64,000 bases of DNA from Symbiodinium natans (taxonomy: Eukaryota > Sar > Dinophyceae > Suessiales > Symbiodiniaceae), in assembly GCA_905221605.1 (NCBI GenBank), contig CAJNDS010002779.1, forward strand, positions 694,177 to 758,176, in the 5' to 3' direction. Under the pieces are notes generated by a model, which was not told the DNA's origin, made no database searches, and was given only the letters and a program-made list of their open reading frames with translations. Of the stretch, positions 33,077 to 43,627 are shown one piece after another. Both the position numbers and the translations under genes were made by a program. Within the stretch, counting starts at the first letter, position 1; every line of letters starts with the position of its first letter.

Positions 33077-33334
33077 GTGAAGTGTGGGGTTGAACTGCTA
33101 GCAATGCTGCAGTCGCGGTGTAGGTCTGACAGAAGGGTCGTGCAATTTTCTGCTGGCTGCATGACATCCCGACATCCTCAGGACCTCCTGGCATTGCTGT
33201 CGGTGGCTTTTGAGAACCAGCGGACAATCATCCACCAGCAGAGAAGCCGAATGGACCACGCAGCCGCACTGTCAGCTTTGCGTTCTTCAGGGTTCGCAAG
33301 TTTGGCTACTTGCTGGCTCTTAATTAGGGAATGA
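33077..33334 (+). CDS. Candidate exon, unknown gene
   Basis: An open + frame of about 85 codons reading VELLAMLQSRCRSDRRVVQF, then HPQDLLALLSVAFENQRTII and a final LATCWLLIRE before TGA. It looks helical. An internal acceptor (CTGACAG) offers another exon start. An antisense frame is also open (33042-33227). Confidence 0.4.
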   Translation: MKCGVELLAMLQSRCRSDRRVVQFSAGCMTSRHPQDLLALLSVAFENQRTIIHQQRSRMDHAAALSALRSSGFASLATCWLLIRE

Positions 33335-34052
33335 GGGAATGAGGTACCCTCTGAATTCTCCCTTGAAGGATTTATCTAGGGGTATATAAGGTATATAAGG
33401 TATATATAAGGTATATAAGGAATATAAGGTACCGAATTAGGGGGTTTGGAGTTTGAGCTGTGAGGGTGTACGGATCCAGCGTCCATTGACCGCAACGCAG
33501 TTGATGAATACCCGTTGGGAGGGCCCTTACTTCCGTTTTTGCGACGTAGGCAGGGCCAGTAAGGTGGGTCATGAGGATACAAAAAGGTTTCTAGGGGATA
33601 TGGAGTAGGCCCAATAACCCTGAACTCTAGACCCGAAACCCTCCCAAACCTTGAGTCCGCCCCCCCCCCCCCCAATCCCTGCCTAAACCGCATCCCCTTC
33701 ACCCGAATCTTGAACTTGCAAAGCCCTGGCCCCTGAAGTACGGCAACTACGAGTTTCCCATGTTATCTAGGACCCAGACTAGGCCCTTCTTACCTTTGTT
33801 TAAGGTTTGGGTTTCCTTGTAAGCCCCTTCGAACGACAAAGGGTCCCCAACTTATTCGTAGGCTACACTTGGGTCTAGTTATACACCATACACCCCGTAT
33901 CTTGGGCTTGTAGAGTATTGTGTGAGGTAATTTGGGAGGTTAAGATAGCCGAAGCCCAAACCCCAAACCCCAAACCCTAAACCCCAACCCCAAACCCCAA
34001 ACCCCAAACCCTAAACCCCAAACCCCAAACCCCAAACCCTAAACCCCTAAAG

Positions 34053-35011
34053 GACCGGCTACTGGCGGAGTTCGCGGACATCCGGCAGGAGCTCGAGGAG
34101 GCCAAAGCTCGCACAAACGCTGCGCCAGATCTGTGGAGGGTTTAGGGTTTAGGGTTTAGGGTCCAGGGTTTAGGGTTTAGGGTTTAGGGCCTACAGCCCC
34201 TAGTCGCTCAGCTTAACACATCCCCTATGACCCTAAGCCCCTAAGCCCCTAAGTCCCTAAGCCCCTAAGCCCCTAAGCCCCTAACCCCGAAGACCTAGGA
34301 CCATTGGCTGCCGACAAAGCTCACGCCTCCCTAGCCCTATGCCTTTGACAAGCACCAAAGTCCTCAACCCTTAAATATTTGCATACGGACCCCCCAACAA
34401 ATGAAAAAGTACATTCTTCCTTACAAAAAGGGCAATCCAGGGATGGTTGTTGTTTGGGGCAGTTCTGAAGCACATAGTTACCCTGCAGACCCCGAGCTTA
34501 GGGTTGAGGGTAGGATTTCAAGTGGCCCGGTGGTGCCCTTCGGCCGGTTAGCAAAAAGGATCTAGAGCACTTGGGACCCTGGCGTCCCACAGTGTGTTGA
34601 GAACCAGGGAGAGTAATCTCAGAACCTTAAACAGCAGAAAGCAGCCTCTTCAGCCCTAAACAACCAAAACAGCCCCCACGCCCTGACCCTAAACCCCTAA
34701 ACCCGAAAATGAACCCTAAACCTGAAACCCTCGATCCCGAACGTGAGGACCCCGAGCTCCAGATGCTTTATGCAGAAGTACGGCGGCAGCGCGCCTTTGC
34801 AGCCATCTATACAACTGTCCTAGCTTTTGTTGGTTGGGAGGGAGACTTGACAGAGAGCTGCGGTTTAGGGTTTAGGCTTCAGGGTTTAGGGTTTGCGGTG
34901 ATTTGGACTTTTGAAGTCTTCGTTGGCTTTTTGTTTAAGACCCTACGCCGTGGGTCATCTTCACCCTGCACTACAAGCTCCTTCCGGAATCGGGTGAAGA
35001 CGAACTATTGA
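34053..35011 (+). CDS. Three phase-consistent exons: C-terminus of a coiled-coil/membrane protein of unknown function
   Basis: Exon 34053-34139 reads DRLLAEFADIRQELEEAKAR, a heptad-like coiled coil. It ends at G|GTTTAG, with the donor inside the telomere-like block. Exon 34748-34862 continues in phase 0 (DPELQMLYAEVRRQRAFAAI, then YTTVLAFVGWEG). Exon 34890-35011 continues in phase 1 with a hydrophobic VIWTFEVFVGFLFKTLRRG and stops at TGA. The last two exons are separated by only 27 nt, starting GTTTAG and ending TTTAG before GG. Because 27 is a multiple of three and lacks a stop, these nine codons could instead be translated. The 5' exons are unknown. Confidence 0.55.
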
Positions 35012-35649
35012 CATGCAGCTCAGAAGCCACGAAGCCAGATTTCTTGCAGTTGGTTGGGAAGGGGGGCGGGGAGGTTATGATGAAACAGTGGTGGGGCTTG
35101 ACACCATGGTTCATGATGCCTTCAGAATTCAGAGCCTTGAAACCCTAAATGCTAAACCCTAAACCCTAAACCCTAAACCCTAAACCCTGTTGCTGCCTGC
35201 GGGACACCTCCAAGCTTTCGATGTGTCATCGCAATATCCTGTTGGAGAAGTAGGCTCTGGGGTTCTCAGGGTAGGGTTGGTGTGACTGGCTGGTAAGAGC
35301 CGCAGAAGTTTGACAGAGAACTTGCTTCGTGGACAGATTGCACCTTGAAAGGAAAGGACGGCGTCAAAAAGAAGAAACAGTCGAAAAAGAAGCTTGGCAG
35401 CAGTTTGCATCGTCTCCGTCCTTTTCTGTCTGGACACAAGCAGGGCCACGCCGTGGCGGGGTTTCAACGTCTAAGTCGTAGCACAATTGCAGCTAGACGC
35501 CCGCCCAGCAGTGGGCTTGCATTGAGGTGGAGAGACAGATTATTTTGTAGACCTCTAAGGAAAACGAAGAAGGACAAGGTGGGGTGCACTGGCAAAGTGC
35601 GAGCGATGGAAAGATGACATCTTGAAAGTGCTGAGATGAGTCACCGAAA

Positions 35650-35751
35650 GAGTCCAATACCCCTTGCATAAAGGAACATGCCTTAAGTCATACTAAAGGA
35701 TCGCTTAAGTTTTCAAGGTATATTCCTTATAAACTAAGGGGTATTGGGTTC
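35650..35751. mobile_element. Inverted-repeat element, family K
   Basis: CCAATACCCCTTGCATAAAG on the left and ACTAAGGGGTATTGGG on the right, with inner CCTTAAG/CTTAAG arms. A single copy was seen. Confidence 0.65.
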
Positions 35752-35860
35752 TCCGGGCATGACAAGATTGCTGAGCTGCGCCAGGATCATCCTGCTGCGG
35801 GCGACAGGCCCCCTTGGGGAGCTGATACCAAGATGGCGACAGACACGAAAGCTGTCAGTA

Positions 35861-36000
35861 CTTGGAGGCTCAAGGTACTTCTTAACCAGTTATAACTGCA
35901 CTTCTAACTGTACTTCTAACCATACTAGGGCACTAAACGGGCATATAAGTTGGTTGTACGTAAAGTTATAATAGGTTAATAAGTACCGTGAACCTCCAAG
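35861..36000. mobile_element. MITE-like family B, copy 4
   Basis: Ends are exact complements: TACTTGGAGGCTCA at the left and the GTGAACCTCCAAG/TA end at the right. Internal arms match copies 2 and 3. Confidence 0.75.
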
Positions 36001-36239
36001 TAGCTGTCAATAAGCAAGTCAAGGACTGCACGTAACCAAACACTACCAGGTAGTTAGGTCCTAATCACATTGCCCAAGAATCGCGCATGCATGGGATAGT
36101 AACAGCCCTACGTGAGCTTCTTGGGTTTTGGGGTTCCCCGTGCAAGGTTCGAAGGGTCCCTCCTTTTGCCCCGGTCTTTATCGTGCCAGGAAGTTGCACG
36201 AGCTGTAGTACCACACAGGCGCGGCCCTGGGCAGTTCCG

Positions 36240-37460
36240 GTGGGCTACCCTAAACCCTAAACCCTAAACCCCAAACCCTAAACCCTAACCCCTAAAGGCT
36301 AGTGCACCTTGCGGGCCCTGTGGGCTTCGTGGTTTAGGGCCCAGGGTCTCTTTGCACTACACTCCTCAGAGTTGAGGGCACCTCCTAGGACCCTTATTTT
36401 CGATCACAGTTGCTGCTCGTGCCGTAAACGCCCACGGATTCTTGACCAATGTACCCACAACCAACTCCCCTGAACCCTAAACCCTAAACCCTAAACCCTA
36501 AACCCTAAACCCGAATTCAGAGGCGAGCAGAGGCTCCGAGCAGCTTCCATTGAGCCGCCGGCGAGGAGCGCAAGGCCATCTTCGATGGTCTCTAGATACA
36601 GGAAGGTCTGGGTTTAGGGTTTAGGGTTTAGAGTTTAGGGTTTAGGGTTTAGGGTTTAGGGTTTAGGGTTTAGGGTTTAGGGTTTAGGGGTTTAGGTTTA
36701 GGGTTTAGGGTTTAGGGTTTTATAGTCTGAGAGTGGAAGGTTTAGGGTTTAGGGTTAAAACAGGGCGTAGGGTTGAGGGGTCTTGGGGTATTCGGGCTGA
36801 GGGGTCATACCCCGGAAATCAGGTTTAGGCCCTAGCCCTAAACCCTAAACCCTAAACCCTAAACCCTAAACCCTAAACCCTAAACCCTAATTAAACCCTA
36901 AACCCTAAACCTTAAACCGTAAACCTCCAGCAGGCCCTCGCCAAGGCGCCCTTGGGAATGGCCGCTCGTGGGAGCCCGCCCCTGGGAGGCTGCGAGAGAA
37001 AGAGATGGAGTTGAAGATAGAGTCTAGGGTTTAGGGCTTAGGGTTTAGGGTTTAGCGTTTAGGGTTCAGGGTTCAGGGTTTAGGGTTTAGGGTTTAGGGT
37101 CTAGGGTTCAGGGTTCAGAGCACTCAATGGGGGGCTAACATGTCTAGGGTTCACCCTTTCCAAACTTTGCAAAAACTCAGCATCTTTGGCGAGTCGGGTT
37201 CGGATCGGGTTTGAGACGGGGTTCTGTTGCCGGACACCTCAGCGTTGCCGAGGACGGGGGATCCGCAGACCCGCAAAACTAGCGCTGTCCGAATAAACTC
37301 TATGGAGCCTATGGAGAAGCTTACCCCAAACCCCAAACCCTAAACCGTAAACCCCAAAACCCCAAAACACCAAACCCCAAACCCTAAACCCTAAACCCTG
37401 AACCCTCTAAGCCGGAAGCGGCCCTCAAAAACCATGTCTGCGCTTTCGCCCTCTCAGCTC
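36240..37460. other. Dense telomere-like blocks, no resolved gene
   Basis: Blocks at 36247-36292, 36472-36510, 36605-36720, 36837-36920, 37020-37110 and 37320-37405 leave only short unique islands. The island 37200-37320 is open on the + strand (LLPDTSALPRTGDPQTRKTS) and on the - strand, so no exon is called. Confidence 0.6.
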
Positions 37461-37461
37461 T

Positions 37462-37572
37462 CTGTGGTGCTTTACTGTAACTTTAGATCCTTAGCCTTTT
37501 GGGGGTTTATTGGGATTCTTAATAAGGCAGCTAAAAGTATAATTTATAGCTACCCTGCTAAGTGCAGCCAAG
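37462..37572. mobile_element. Dispersed element family E, copy 1
   Basis: GTGGTGCTTTACTGTAACTT, then TAGATCCTTAGCC and TAATTTATAGCTACCCT, ending AGTGCAGCCAAG. About 110 bp, matching 48985-49097 across its length with few differences. Confidence 0.7.
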
Positions 37573-37876
37573 TCTCTAAACCCTGAACCCTAAACCCTAA
37601 ACCCTAAACCCTACAAACCCTACAAACCCTAAACCCTCAACCCTAAGCCCTAAGTCCACGTCTCCAGGTGAGGCAAAGTGAGGCCGTTTTTCCAGTCGCC
37701 GGGCCTCGGTGATCGGGCCAGCCGAGCGCCGCCCTTGCAGAGCCCGAAACCCTCTAGGCTCCCTTAGAAGCCCCTTTAAACCCAACACGGGCGCCCTTTT
37801 ATGTTCCTAGGTTACTCTTGATTCTAGCCTAAGCCCGCAACCCCAAAAACCCTTAACCCCGCTTCCTCCGTGTCAG

Positions 37877-38209
37877 CCCGGCGGGAGAAAAGAACTTCGG
37901 TGTTGATTGCGAGGCTCTCCAAGAGTCTGCGAGAACACCCATCAAGGCCCTGAGCGATGCCAACCTTGACATGTCCCTAACCCTAAACCCTAAACCCTAA
38001 ACCCCAAACCCTAAACCCTAAACCCTAAACCCCTCAACCAACATAAAAAGACGCTCGATCCCGAAGCCCGGGGGCCCATTCGCTGGAGCTGCATGGTAGG
38101 GCTTGGGGGCCTAGGGGTTTAGGGTTTAGGGTTTAGGGTTTAGGGTTTAGGGTTTAGGGATTTCGAACACATGTTAATTTTCTGCGGGTCCTGATCTCTA
38201 GAAAAACCG
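37877..38209 (+). CDS. Three phase-consistent internal exons, unknown gene
   Basis: Exon 37877-37967 reads NFGVDCEALQESARTPIKAL then SDANL and ends at a GA donor. Exon 38051-38095 reads TLDPEARGPIRWSCM and ends at GT. Exon 38158-38209 reads GFRTHVNFLRVLISRKT to a GT donor. Phases are 0 at both internal joins. The two introns (83 and 62 nt) are almost entirely telomere-like repeat, in CCCTAAA orientation in the first and TTTAGGG in the second. In the second intron, the last TTTAG is the acceptor. No domain is recognised. Confidence 0.5.
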
Positions 38210-39063
38210 GTCAACAATTTGATGTTTAGAGGCCCCCCAGTCCCCTCAGCGGATGAGGGAATGAAGTTACCATAACTTTTCTGATATATTGCCCTAACTC
38301 TATGGTAAATTCGGCTAGATTCAGGTACCAGTAGGGTTTATCGGCTTTAGGGACCCCAATGAAGCGCAAGAGGATTCGGTAGTGCAGATCCAGCTCTAAA
38401 AATCTGCCTTTTTTCTACTTCTGTTGAGCGCTATGATGTGTTTCAGATGTGTACTATAGGGGCCTCAATGATTAGAATAAGGTTTTGGGGTTTTTTTATA
38501 GTATAACCATATAGGGCCAATTAGGGAATACTATGGTAGTGATTCCGACCTCTACATTATGGGTTTCAGGTTTGGATGCGCACTTAGCCTATGTGTAGGA
38601 GTCGACATCCGAGAAGATTGATTAGGGCTTAGGGTTTAGGATTTAGGGTTTAGGGTTTAGGGTTTGGGGTTTGGGGTTTGGGGTTTGGGGTTATGGAGGG
38701 TGTTTTCCAAAAGTTACACTCCCCCCCCCACCCTGCCCTGCAGGTTTCAGAGAACAGCGCCGCACTCATGTTTCATGTTTACTGATGTTCAGTTTCTTGG
38801 GCATGGGGGATTTGAGCTCATGGCAGCTTCTGGAGTTTAAGGGCCATTTGTCAGCTTGCTTATGGGGCTGCTATGAGCATCCCAGATCCGTTCCCCCGTT
38901 CCCATGACGAAGCATCTGTATTATTTTCAACGATGTGTGAGGATGGCTAAAAATCGGCCTTGACAACATCGACTGACGATCTCAGGATGGAGCCTTCTGA
39001 ACCACCGGAGGACCATCACCCTAAACCCTAAACCCTAAACCCTAAACCCTAAACCCTGCACCC

Positions 39064-39540
39064 AGCACCTCGTCACCTCGCACCTGTGCCTGTGTGTTCG
39101 CCGTTTCTGCGCGTGAGTCACAGCTTCCTAGCCTCCTGCGCTGGAGCCTGTGCCCTGAGATTGGGCTCTCATGGCTTCCAGTGGTCTCAAGTTGGGCCCT
39201 AAAAACTCCAGCGCAGGAGCTGATGTGGCCAGTTCTCGTAGAGATGGTCCTGATTATACAGCGGGCCGTAATATTTAGGGTACTCAAGAAGTCACCATAT
39301 GGGTTCGTTCATGAGCTCCATGCGCTTAACATGAGGAGGCGGGAATGCTCAGGAACTCGCATGCAGAGCTTCCGAACAAGCCGCTGTCTCACCCGGGAGA
39401 ACAAAACGCCAAGCCCACAGCATGTCCAGCCCGCAAAGAAAGCCGCTGAGAAGCCACGCTTGCTGTCAGAATCGCTATCTTCCATGAGTCTCGGCATGGT
39501 ATTTATATACCATGACATTGAGGCCATACTTACTTCTTAG
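39064..39540 (+). CDS. Candidate terminal exon, unknown gene
   Basis: An open + frame of about 158 codons from the end of a CCCTAAA block to TAG at 39540, the longest open frame outside the RCC1-like gene and the transporter array. It reads, among others, AQELMWPVLVEMVLIIQRAV and a basic/proline stretch ENKTPSPQHVQPAKKAAEK, ending VFIYHDIEAILTS. Two shorter antisense frames overlap it. The acceptor is probably CCCAG near 39063. No family is recognised. Confidence 0.45.
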   Translation, partial: STSSPRTCACVFAVSARESQLPSLLRWSLCPEIGLSWLPVVSSWALKTPAQELMWPVLVEMVLIIQRAVIFRVLKKSPYGFVHELHALNMRRRECSGTRMQSFRTSRCLTRENKTPSPQHVQPAKKAAEKPRLLSESLSSMSLGMVFIYHDIEAILTS

Positions 39541-39690
39541 ACATTGCCTTCGATATACATATATATATATATATTCATTTAAAGACTACATTACAATGAT
39601 TCCATGTTGTAGTCCACCTGGGGGTTGCCTATAAGGGGGTTTACGAACATGGGGGACCTCGAAAATAGACCCCCAAACAGCCCCACCAAG

Positions 39691-39776
39691 GTAACCCGAT
39701 CTTCGGAGACCCCCATCTGAAGGCTCTGGAGGAGCTGGGAAAGCTGGAGGACTTCCCCGTGGCCTTGTCCTTCAAG
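39691..39776 (+). CDS. Candidate internal exon, unknown gene
   Basis: After CCAAG|G in phase 1 it reads NPIFGDPHLKALEELGKLED then FPVALSFK, to a GT donor in phase 0. It is strongly protein-like, but its partners are not found. The RCC1-like gene begins 340 bp downstream and appears independent. Confidence 0.5.
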
Positions 39777-40008
39777 GTGCCCAAGGCACGAATGCCTCCA
39801 CCTCTGGGGACGTCATGGCTTTAGGATCTTCACCGGGTGGTGGGCGGTTGAGGGCTTCGCTGGGGTAGGTTTGCAGCATGTCAGGGCATTCACAGGCTCC
39901 ACCGCGCACTTTAGAGGCCGGGGGGTTGAGAGATATAGGCGGTTTTCGGGTTAAGGGTTCAGGGGTTTCGGGTTTAGGCCGAGCTTGACTTTTTGCATGC
40001 GTGCTGAA

Positions 40009-40029
40009 AGGCATTTTCTGGCCTCAGGG
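40009..40029 (+). promoter_or_regulatory. Possible relict spliced-leader sequence upstream of an intronless gene
   Basis: AGGCATTTTCTGGCCTCAGG resembles the 3' part of the dinoflagellate spliced leader (AGCCATTTTGGCTCAAG, established knowledge) with two small insertions and two mismatches. It lies about 90 nt before the ATG of a gene without introns, where a leader copied back from mRNA would be expected. It could be chance. Confidence 0.3.
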
Positions 40030-40116
40030 GGTTGCACGGAGCCACTCTCATGATCCGTCGGGTGTAGGACGCCGCAGTTCAAAGCCAGACATCGCAGCCC
40101 CTCAGCCCTTTGTTTG

Positions 40117-41472
40117 ATGCCGGTGCCCCTCACGATTGAGGTGAGCCTGCTCAGTGGCAGGTCGGTTTTACTGGAAGCAGGGCTGGACGAGTCTGTAGAA
40201 ACTTTGCGGAAGAGAGCGCAGGAGGCTCTGGCAGTTGGCAGAGGCAATCTCTGGGACTCCTCCGGAGGCGTTCTGGATGGAGAAGCCACGCTTGAGGAAT
40301 CAGGCCTGCAACACGGCGATGCGCTGACCTTGCAGATGCGCAGCGTTGACGTTTGCGGCAATGAGAGGGCGTTTGCTGCCATTCTTGGCGACCGGTCTGT
40401 CGTTACCTGGGGCTCTGCTGTCCATGGCGCTGACAGCAGCGCTGTGCAAGGTCAGCTGAAGGACGTGCAGCAGATCCAATCAACCGACTCAGCTTTTGCT
40501 GCCCTTCTGGGCGATGGGTCGGTGGTGACCTGGGGCCACGTTGCCTTTGGTGGTGACAGCAGTGAGGTTCAAGATCAGCTGAAGGACGTGAAGCAGATCC
40601 AGTCTAGCAGCATGGCTTTTGCTGCCATCTTGGACAATGGCTCTGTTGTGACCTGGGGCAGTGCTGACTTTGGTGGCGACAGCAGTGCTGTGCAGGGTCA
40701 GCTGAAGCACGTGCAGCAGATCCAAGCATCGTATGGCGCCTTTGCTGCAATTCTGCGCGATGACGGGTCTGTTGTGTCCTGGGGCGATAATGACTTCGGA
40801 GGCGACAGCAAGGGTGTGGAAGATGAGCTCAAGGGCGTGCAACAACTCCAAGGCTCGTATCGCGCGTTTGCTGCCATCCTAAGTGATGGGTCTGTTGTGA
40901 CCTGGGGCGGCTGGGGCGAGCCTCAGGAGCCTAACTGCGGAGGCGACAGCAGTGGTGTACAGGGTCAACTGAAGGATGTGCAGCACATCCAAGCCACTGA
41001 CATGGCATTTGCTGCCCTTCTGGGCGATGGGTCTGTGGTGGCCTGGGGCGATCCTGACTCTGGCGGCGAGATTTGTGCTTTACTAGGTCTGCAGCATGTG
41101 CAGCATATCCAATCTACCGAAAGGGCTTTTGCTGCCATTCTGCGCGATGGGTCTGTTGTGACCTGGGGGCATGCTGATTTTGGCGGCGACAGCAGTGCCG
41201 TGCAGGGTCAGCTGAAGGACGTACAACACATCCAAGCTACCAGCCAAGCATTCGCGGCCATTCTGGGCGATGGGTCTGTTGTGACATGGGGCCGAGTTGA
41301 CTATGGTGGCAACAGCAGCGCTGTGCAAGGTCAGCTGAGGGACGTGCAGCAGATCCAAGCTACCGGCATGGCTTTTGCTGCCATTCTGGGGGATGGGTCT
41401 GTGGTGACATGGGGCCATCCTCTTTCCGGTGGCGACAGTAGTGCTGTGCGAGACCAGCTCAAGAACTCGTAG
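40117..41472 (+). CDS. Ubiquitin-like domain plus nine RCC1-like repeats, intronless
   Basis: A 451-residue protein in one exon. Residues about 1-75 resemble a ubiquitin-like fold (LTIEVSLLSGRSVLLEAGLD at the start, LEESGLQHGDALTLQM at the end). Nine repeats of about 40 residues follow, built on AFAAILGDGSVVTWG, GGDSSAVQGQLKDVQQIQ and a short linker. The fifth is expanded and the sixth shortened. SVVTWG blocks are typical of RCC1/HERC-type beta-propeller repeats, and seven to nine repeats could close a propeller. Its partner and function are unknown; automatic pipelines often label such proteins HERC-like E3 ligases, but no HECT domain is present. The start is the first ATG after TTTG. No intron interrupts it, unlike every other gene assembled here, which suggests an origin by retroposition. 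The high repeat identity also produces long antisense open frames, which I ignore. Confidence 0.92.
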   Translation: MPVPLTIEVSLLSGRSVLLEAGLDESVETLRKRAQEALAVGRGNLWDSSGGVLDGEATLEESGLQHGDALTLQMRSVDVCGNERAFAAILGDRSVVTWGSAVHGADSSAVQGQLKDVQQIQSTDSAFAALLGDGSVVTWGHVAFGGDSSEVQDQLKDVKQIQSSSMAFAAILDNGSVVTWGSADFGGDSSAVQGQLKHVQQIQASYGAFAAILRDDGSVVSWGDNDFGGDSKGVEDELKGVQQLQGSYRAFAAILSDGSVVTWGGWGEPQEPNCGGDSSGVQGQLKDVQHIQATDMAFAALLGDGSVVAWGDPDSGGEICALLGLQHVQHIQSTERAFAAILRDGSVVTWGHADFGGDSSAVQGQLKDVQHIQATSQAFAAILGDGSVVTWGRVDYGGNSSAVQGQLRDVQQIQATGMAFAAILGDGSVVTWGHPLSGGDSSAVRDQLKNS

Positions 41473-41579
41473 CGATTTGCTGCGTGGCCTTGCTTGTCTG
41501 CCGAAGTGAAAGTGTTGTGTGGCTCCCTCGGTCGGCTCGGTTTCCGTCCGCTGGGTACTCTCTTGCACAGGAACTGAAG

Positions 41580-43620
41580 CACAAAACCCTAAATCCCAAA
41601 CCCCGAAACCCCGAAACCCCTAAACCCCTGAACCCCTAAACCCCTAAACCCCTAAACCCTAAACTTTCTAAGGGAAGCTAGAGGGCTCCTGAGTATGGTC
41701 CCTGGCCTTGTTGTCAGGGTATGGGCCCTTACAAGAGTTTGTCGTCCTAAACCCGTCACTTTAACCCTTGGAACAGCCCGCGGTGCTCAGGGTTTCATAG
41801 GGTTTAGAGTTTAGGGTTTAGGGTTTGCGGTTTAGGGTTTAGGGGGCTGCTGGCCGCCCCCCAAGCAGCAGAGATGTGTCGGTGCGGTCGGTAGGTTTCC
41901 GATACACAGGAAGCATCTTTGTTTCAATGCCTGAGTGCTTCCATTCCCCCACCCTGACGGCCCGCCGCCTTCCTGAGCCCCCTGTAAGCCCTAAACCCTA
42001 AACCCTAAACCCTAAACCCTAGCCCTAAACCCTAAACCCTAAACCCTAAACCCTAAACCCTAAACCCTAAACCCCCAAACCCCCAAACCCCCAAACCCCC
42101 AAACCCCCAAACCCCCAAACCCCCAAACCCTAACCTCCCAAAAAGTGGGTTCCCTACATGGCCTACATGCCCCGAACGCCTTAACGGGCGGGGCGTACCC
42201 TTCGGAGGGCCCTTCGCCAGGTGGCCGTCGTTCCTTTGCCCAGCTCGGCCGATGCTGCCTTGCTCCTGACCAAGCTCAAGGCCCACGAGCGCGTTGTTTT
42301 TTAAGGGTTTAGGGGCTCAGGGTCGAAGGTTTAGTGGGTTTAGTGGGTTTAGTGGGTTTAGTGGGTTTAGGGTGTTTAGGGTGTTTAGGGTTTAGGCTCT
42401 TGGGACAATTTTCTATTTTCCCTTCTTGGGTTTAAGGGGATCATATTTAGGAATCTTTCAGAGGGTGGGGGCCGACCCAGAAGCGCGCTAGGCGTGCGTG
42501 GCTTTCTGGGGCTTAGAGGCTTAGAGCGTTGACCAGTTGAGGCTTTAGGGAACCCTAGCCTACAGCTCGTCAGTCCCCTAAGCCCCAAGTCCTAAGCCCT
42601 AAGCCCTGAGCCGTGAGCCCTGAGCCCTAAGCCCTATGAGCCCCAAGGCCTAAGCCAGTTCAGAGATGCTTGAGCCCTAAGCCCTAAGCCCTGAACTTAC
42701 CGAAAGCTCAGAGAACTCTGAACCTGCCCTGGTTGGTCGACCCGGGAAGACTCCCCCCCAACTGTGGGTGGCCCGGAAGGGCTGAGATGCATTCCACATC
42801 AGATGTGGGTTTAGGGTTTGGGGTTTAGGGTTCAGAGTTCAGGGTTTAGGGTGGGGTCGGGATTGGCAAGGGAGGTGTAGGGAAATTCTTGGAACAGGTA
42901 TTACTCCCTTTATGGTTCCCATCTGGTTCCCCTTTCAGCCCAGAATCAAATTGGGTTTAGGGCTTCGGGAGACAGACCAGAGGCTCAGAACCCCCAGTGA
43001 ACATTTGAAGCACTTAGTAGCCCAGTAACCATATCGTGATAAGGGTACCCTGTTGTAGGGTTGGTTTCTGTATCAGGGAGCCTTGAACCAAAAAATAGGA
43101 AAAGGGTACCATTGGGCCACCAAGAGCAGTGTCATTATACTATGGGTCGCCTTGGGCAGTGATCAAAGTTCATAATTCAAGCGGCCATTCGCAAGCTGTA
43201 AGGTGTGCTGGGCAGAAGTCTGCGATGGCTTTGGCGTACGTAGACTGAGAATCTGCGAAGCGTGCTCACGCAAACTATGGATGGCATTCCTCCCGGCGTT
43301 CAGCAAAAGGTTTGTGAAAGCCATGAAAGGCCTCGTCCATCGGCGGCTCATGGAAAACTTTTTTAGTTTTTTACTCCTGGGCACTCTGTGGTTAACAATT
43401 GGCGAAAGTCGATGGTAAGTTTCAAGATGAGGGTTGGAAGCTCCGATGTACTTCGAAAGCCCTCGAGGGTTAAGATGCAGAAAGCCCAAAGCCCAACGTA
43501 ACGTAATATAGGGGTCGGAAGAATTACGAATAGTGTTCCCTTATAGAGTCCCTTTATAAAAATACTATAAGAACCCTGAACACCCCGTTCTAATTATTAA
43601 GGCCGTATATTCGCAAGTCT
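41580..43620 (+). other. Repeat-rich gap with a few candidate + exons
   Basis: CCCTAAA and CCCCCAAA arrays (41996-42130), a GGGTTTAGT array (42325-42372), a family J remnant (42405-42490) and a family C element (43505-43612). Possible exons: 42221-42280 (VAVVPLPSSADAALLLTKLK, AG|G to GC) and 43203-43418 (ending ENFFSFLLLGTLWLTIGESR). Confidence 0.4.
43505..43612. mobile_element. MITE-like family C, copy 3
   Basis: GGGGTCGGAAGAATTACGAA, then GTGTTCCCTTATAGAGTCCC and CCGTTCTAATTATTAAGG. The first and last 15 bases are imperfect complements. Confidence 0.6.
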
Positions 43621-43627
43621 CGGGGAG

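Noticed and set aside
35180-35467. A minus-strand frame with a signal-peptide-like stretch
   Set aside because: It is the complement of a lysine-rich + strand frame (KKKKQSKKK). Neither has splice support, so no gene is called.
40489-41582. Long minus-strand frames opposite the RCC1-like gene
   Set aside because: They are shadows of a repetitive coding sequence with biased codons.
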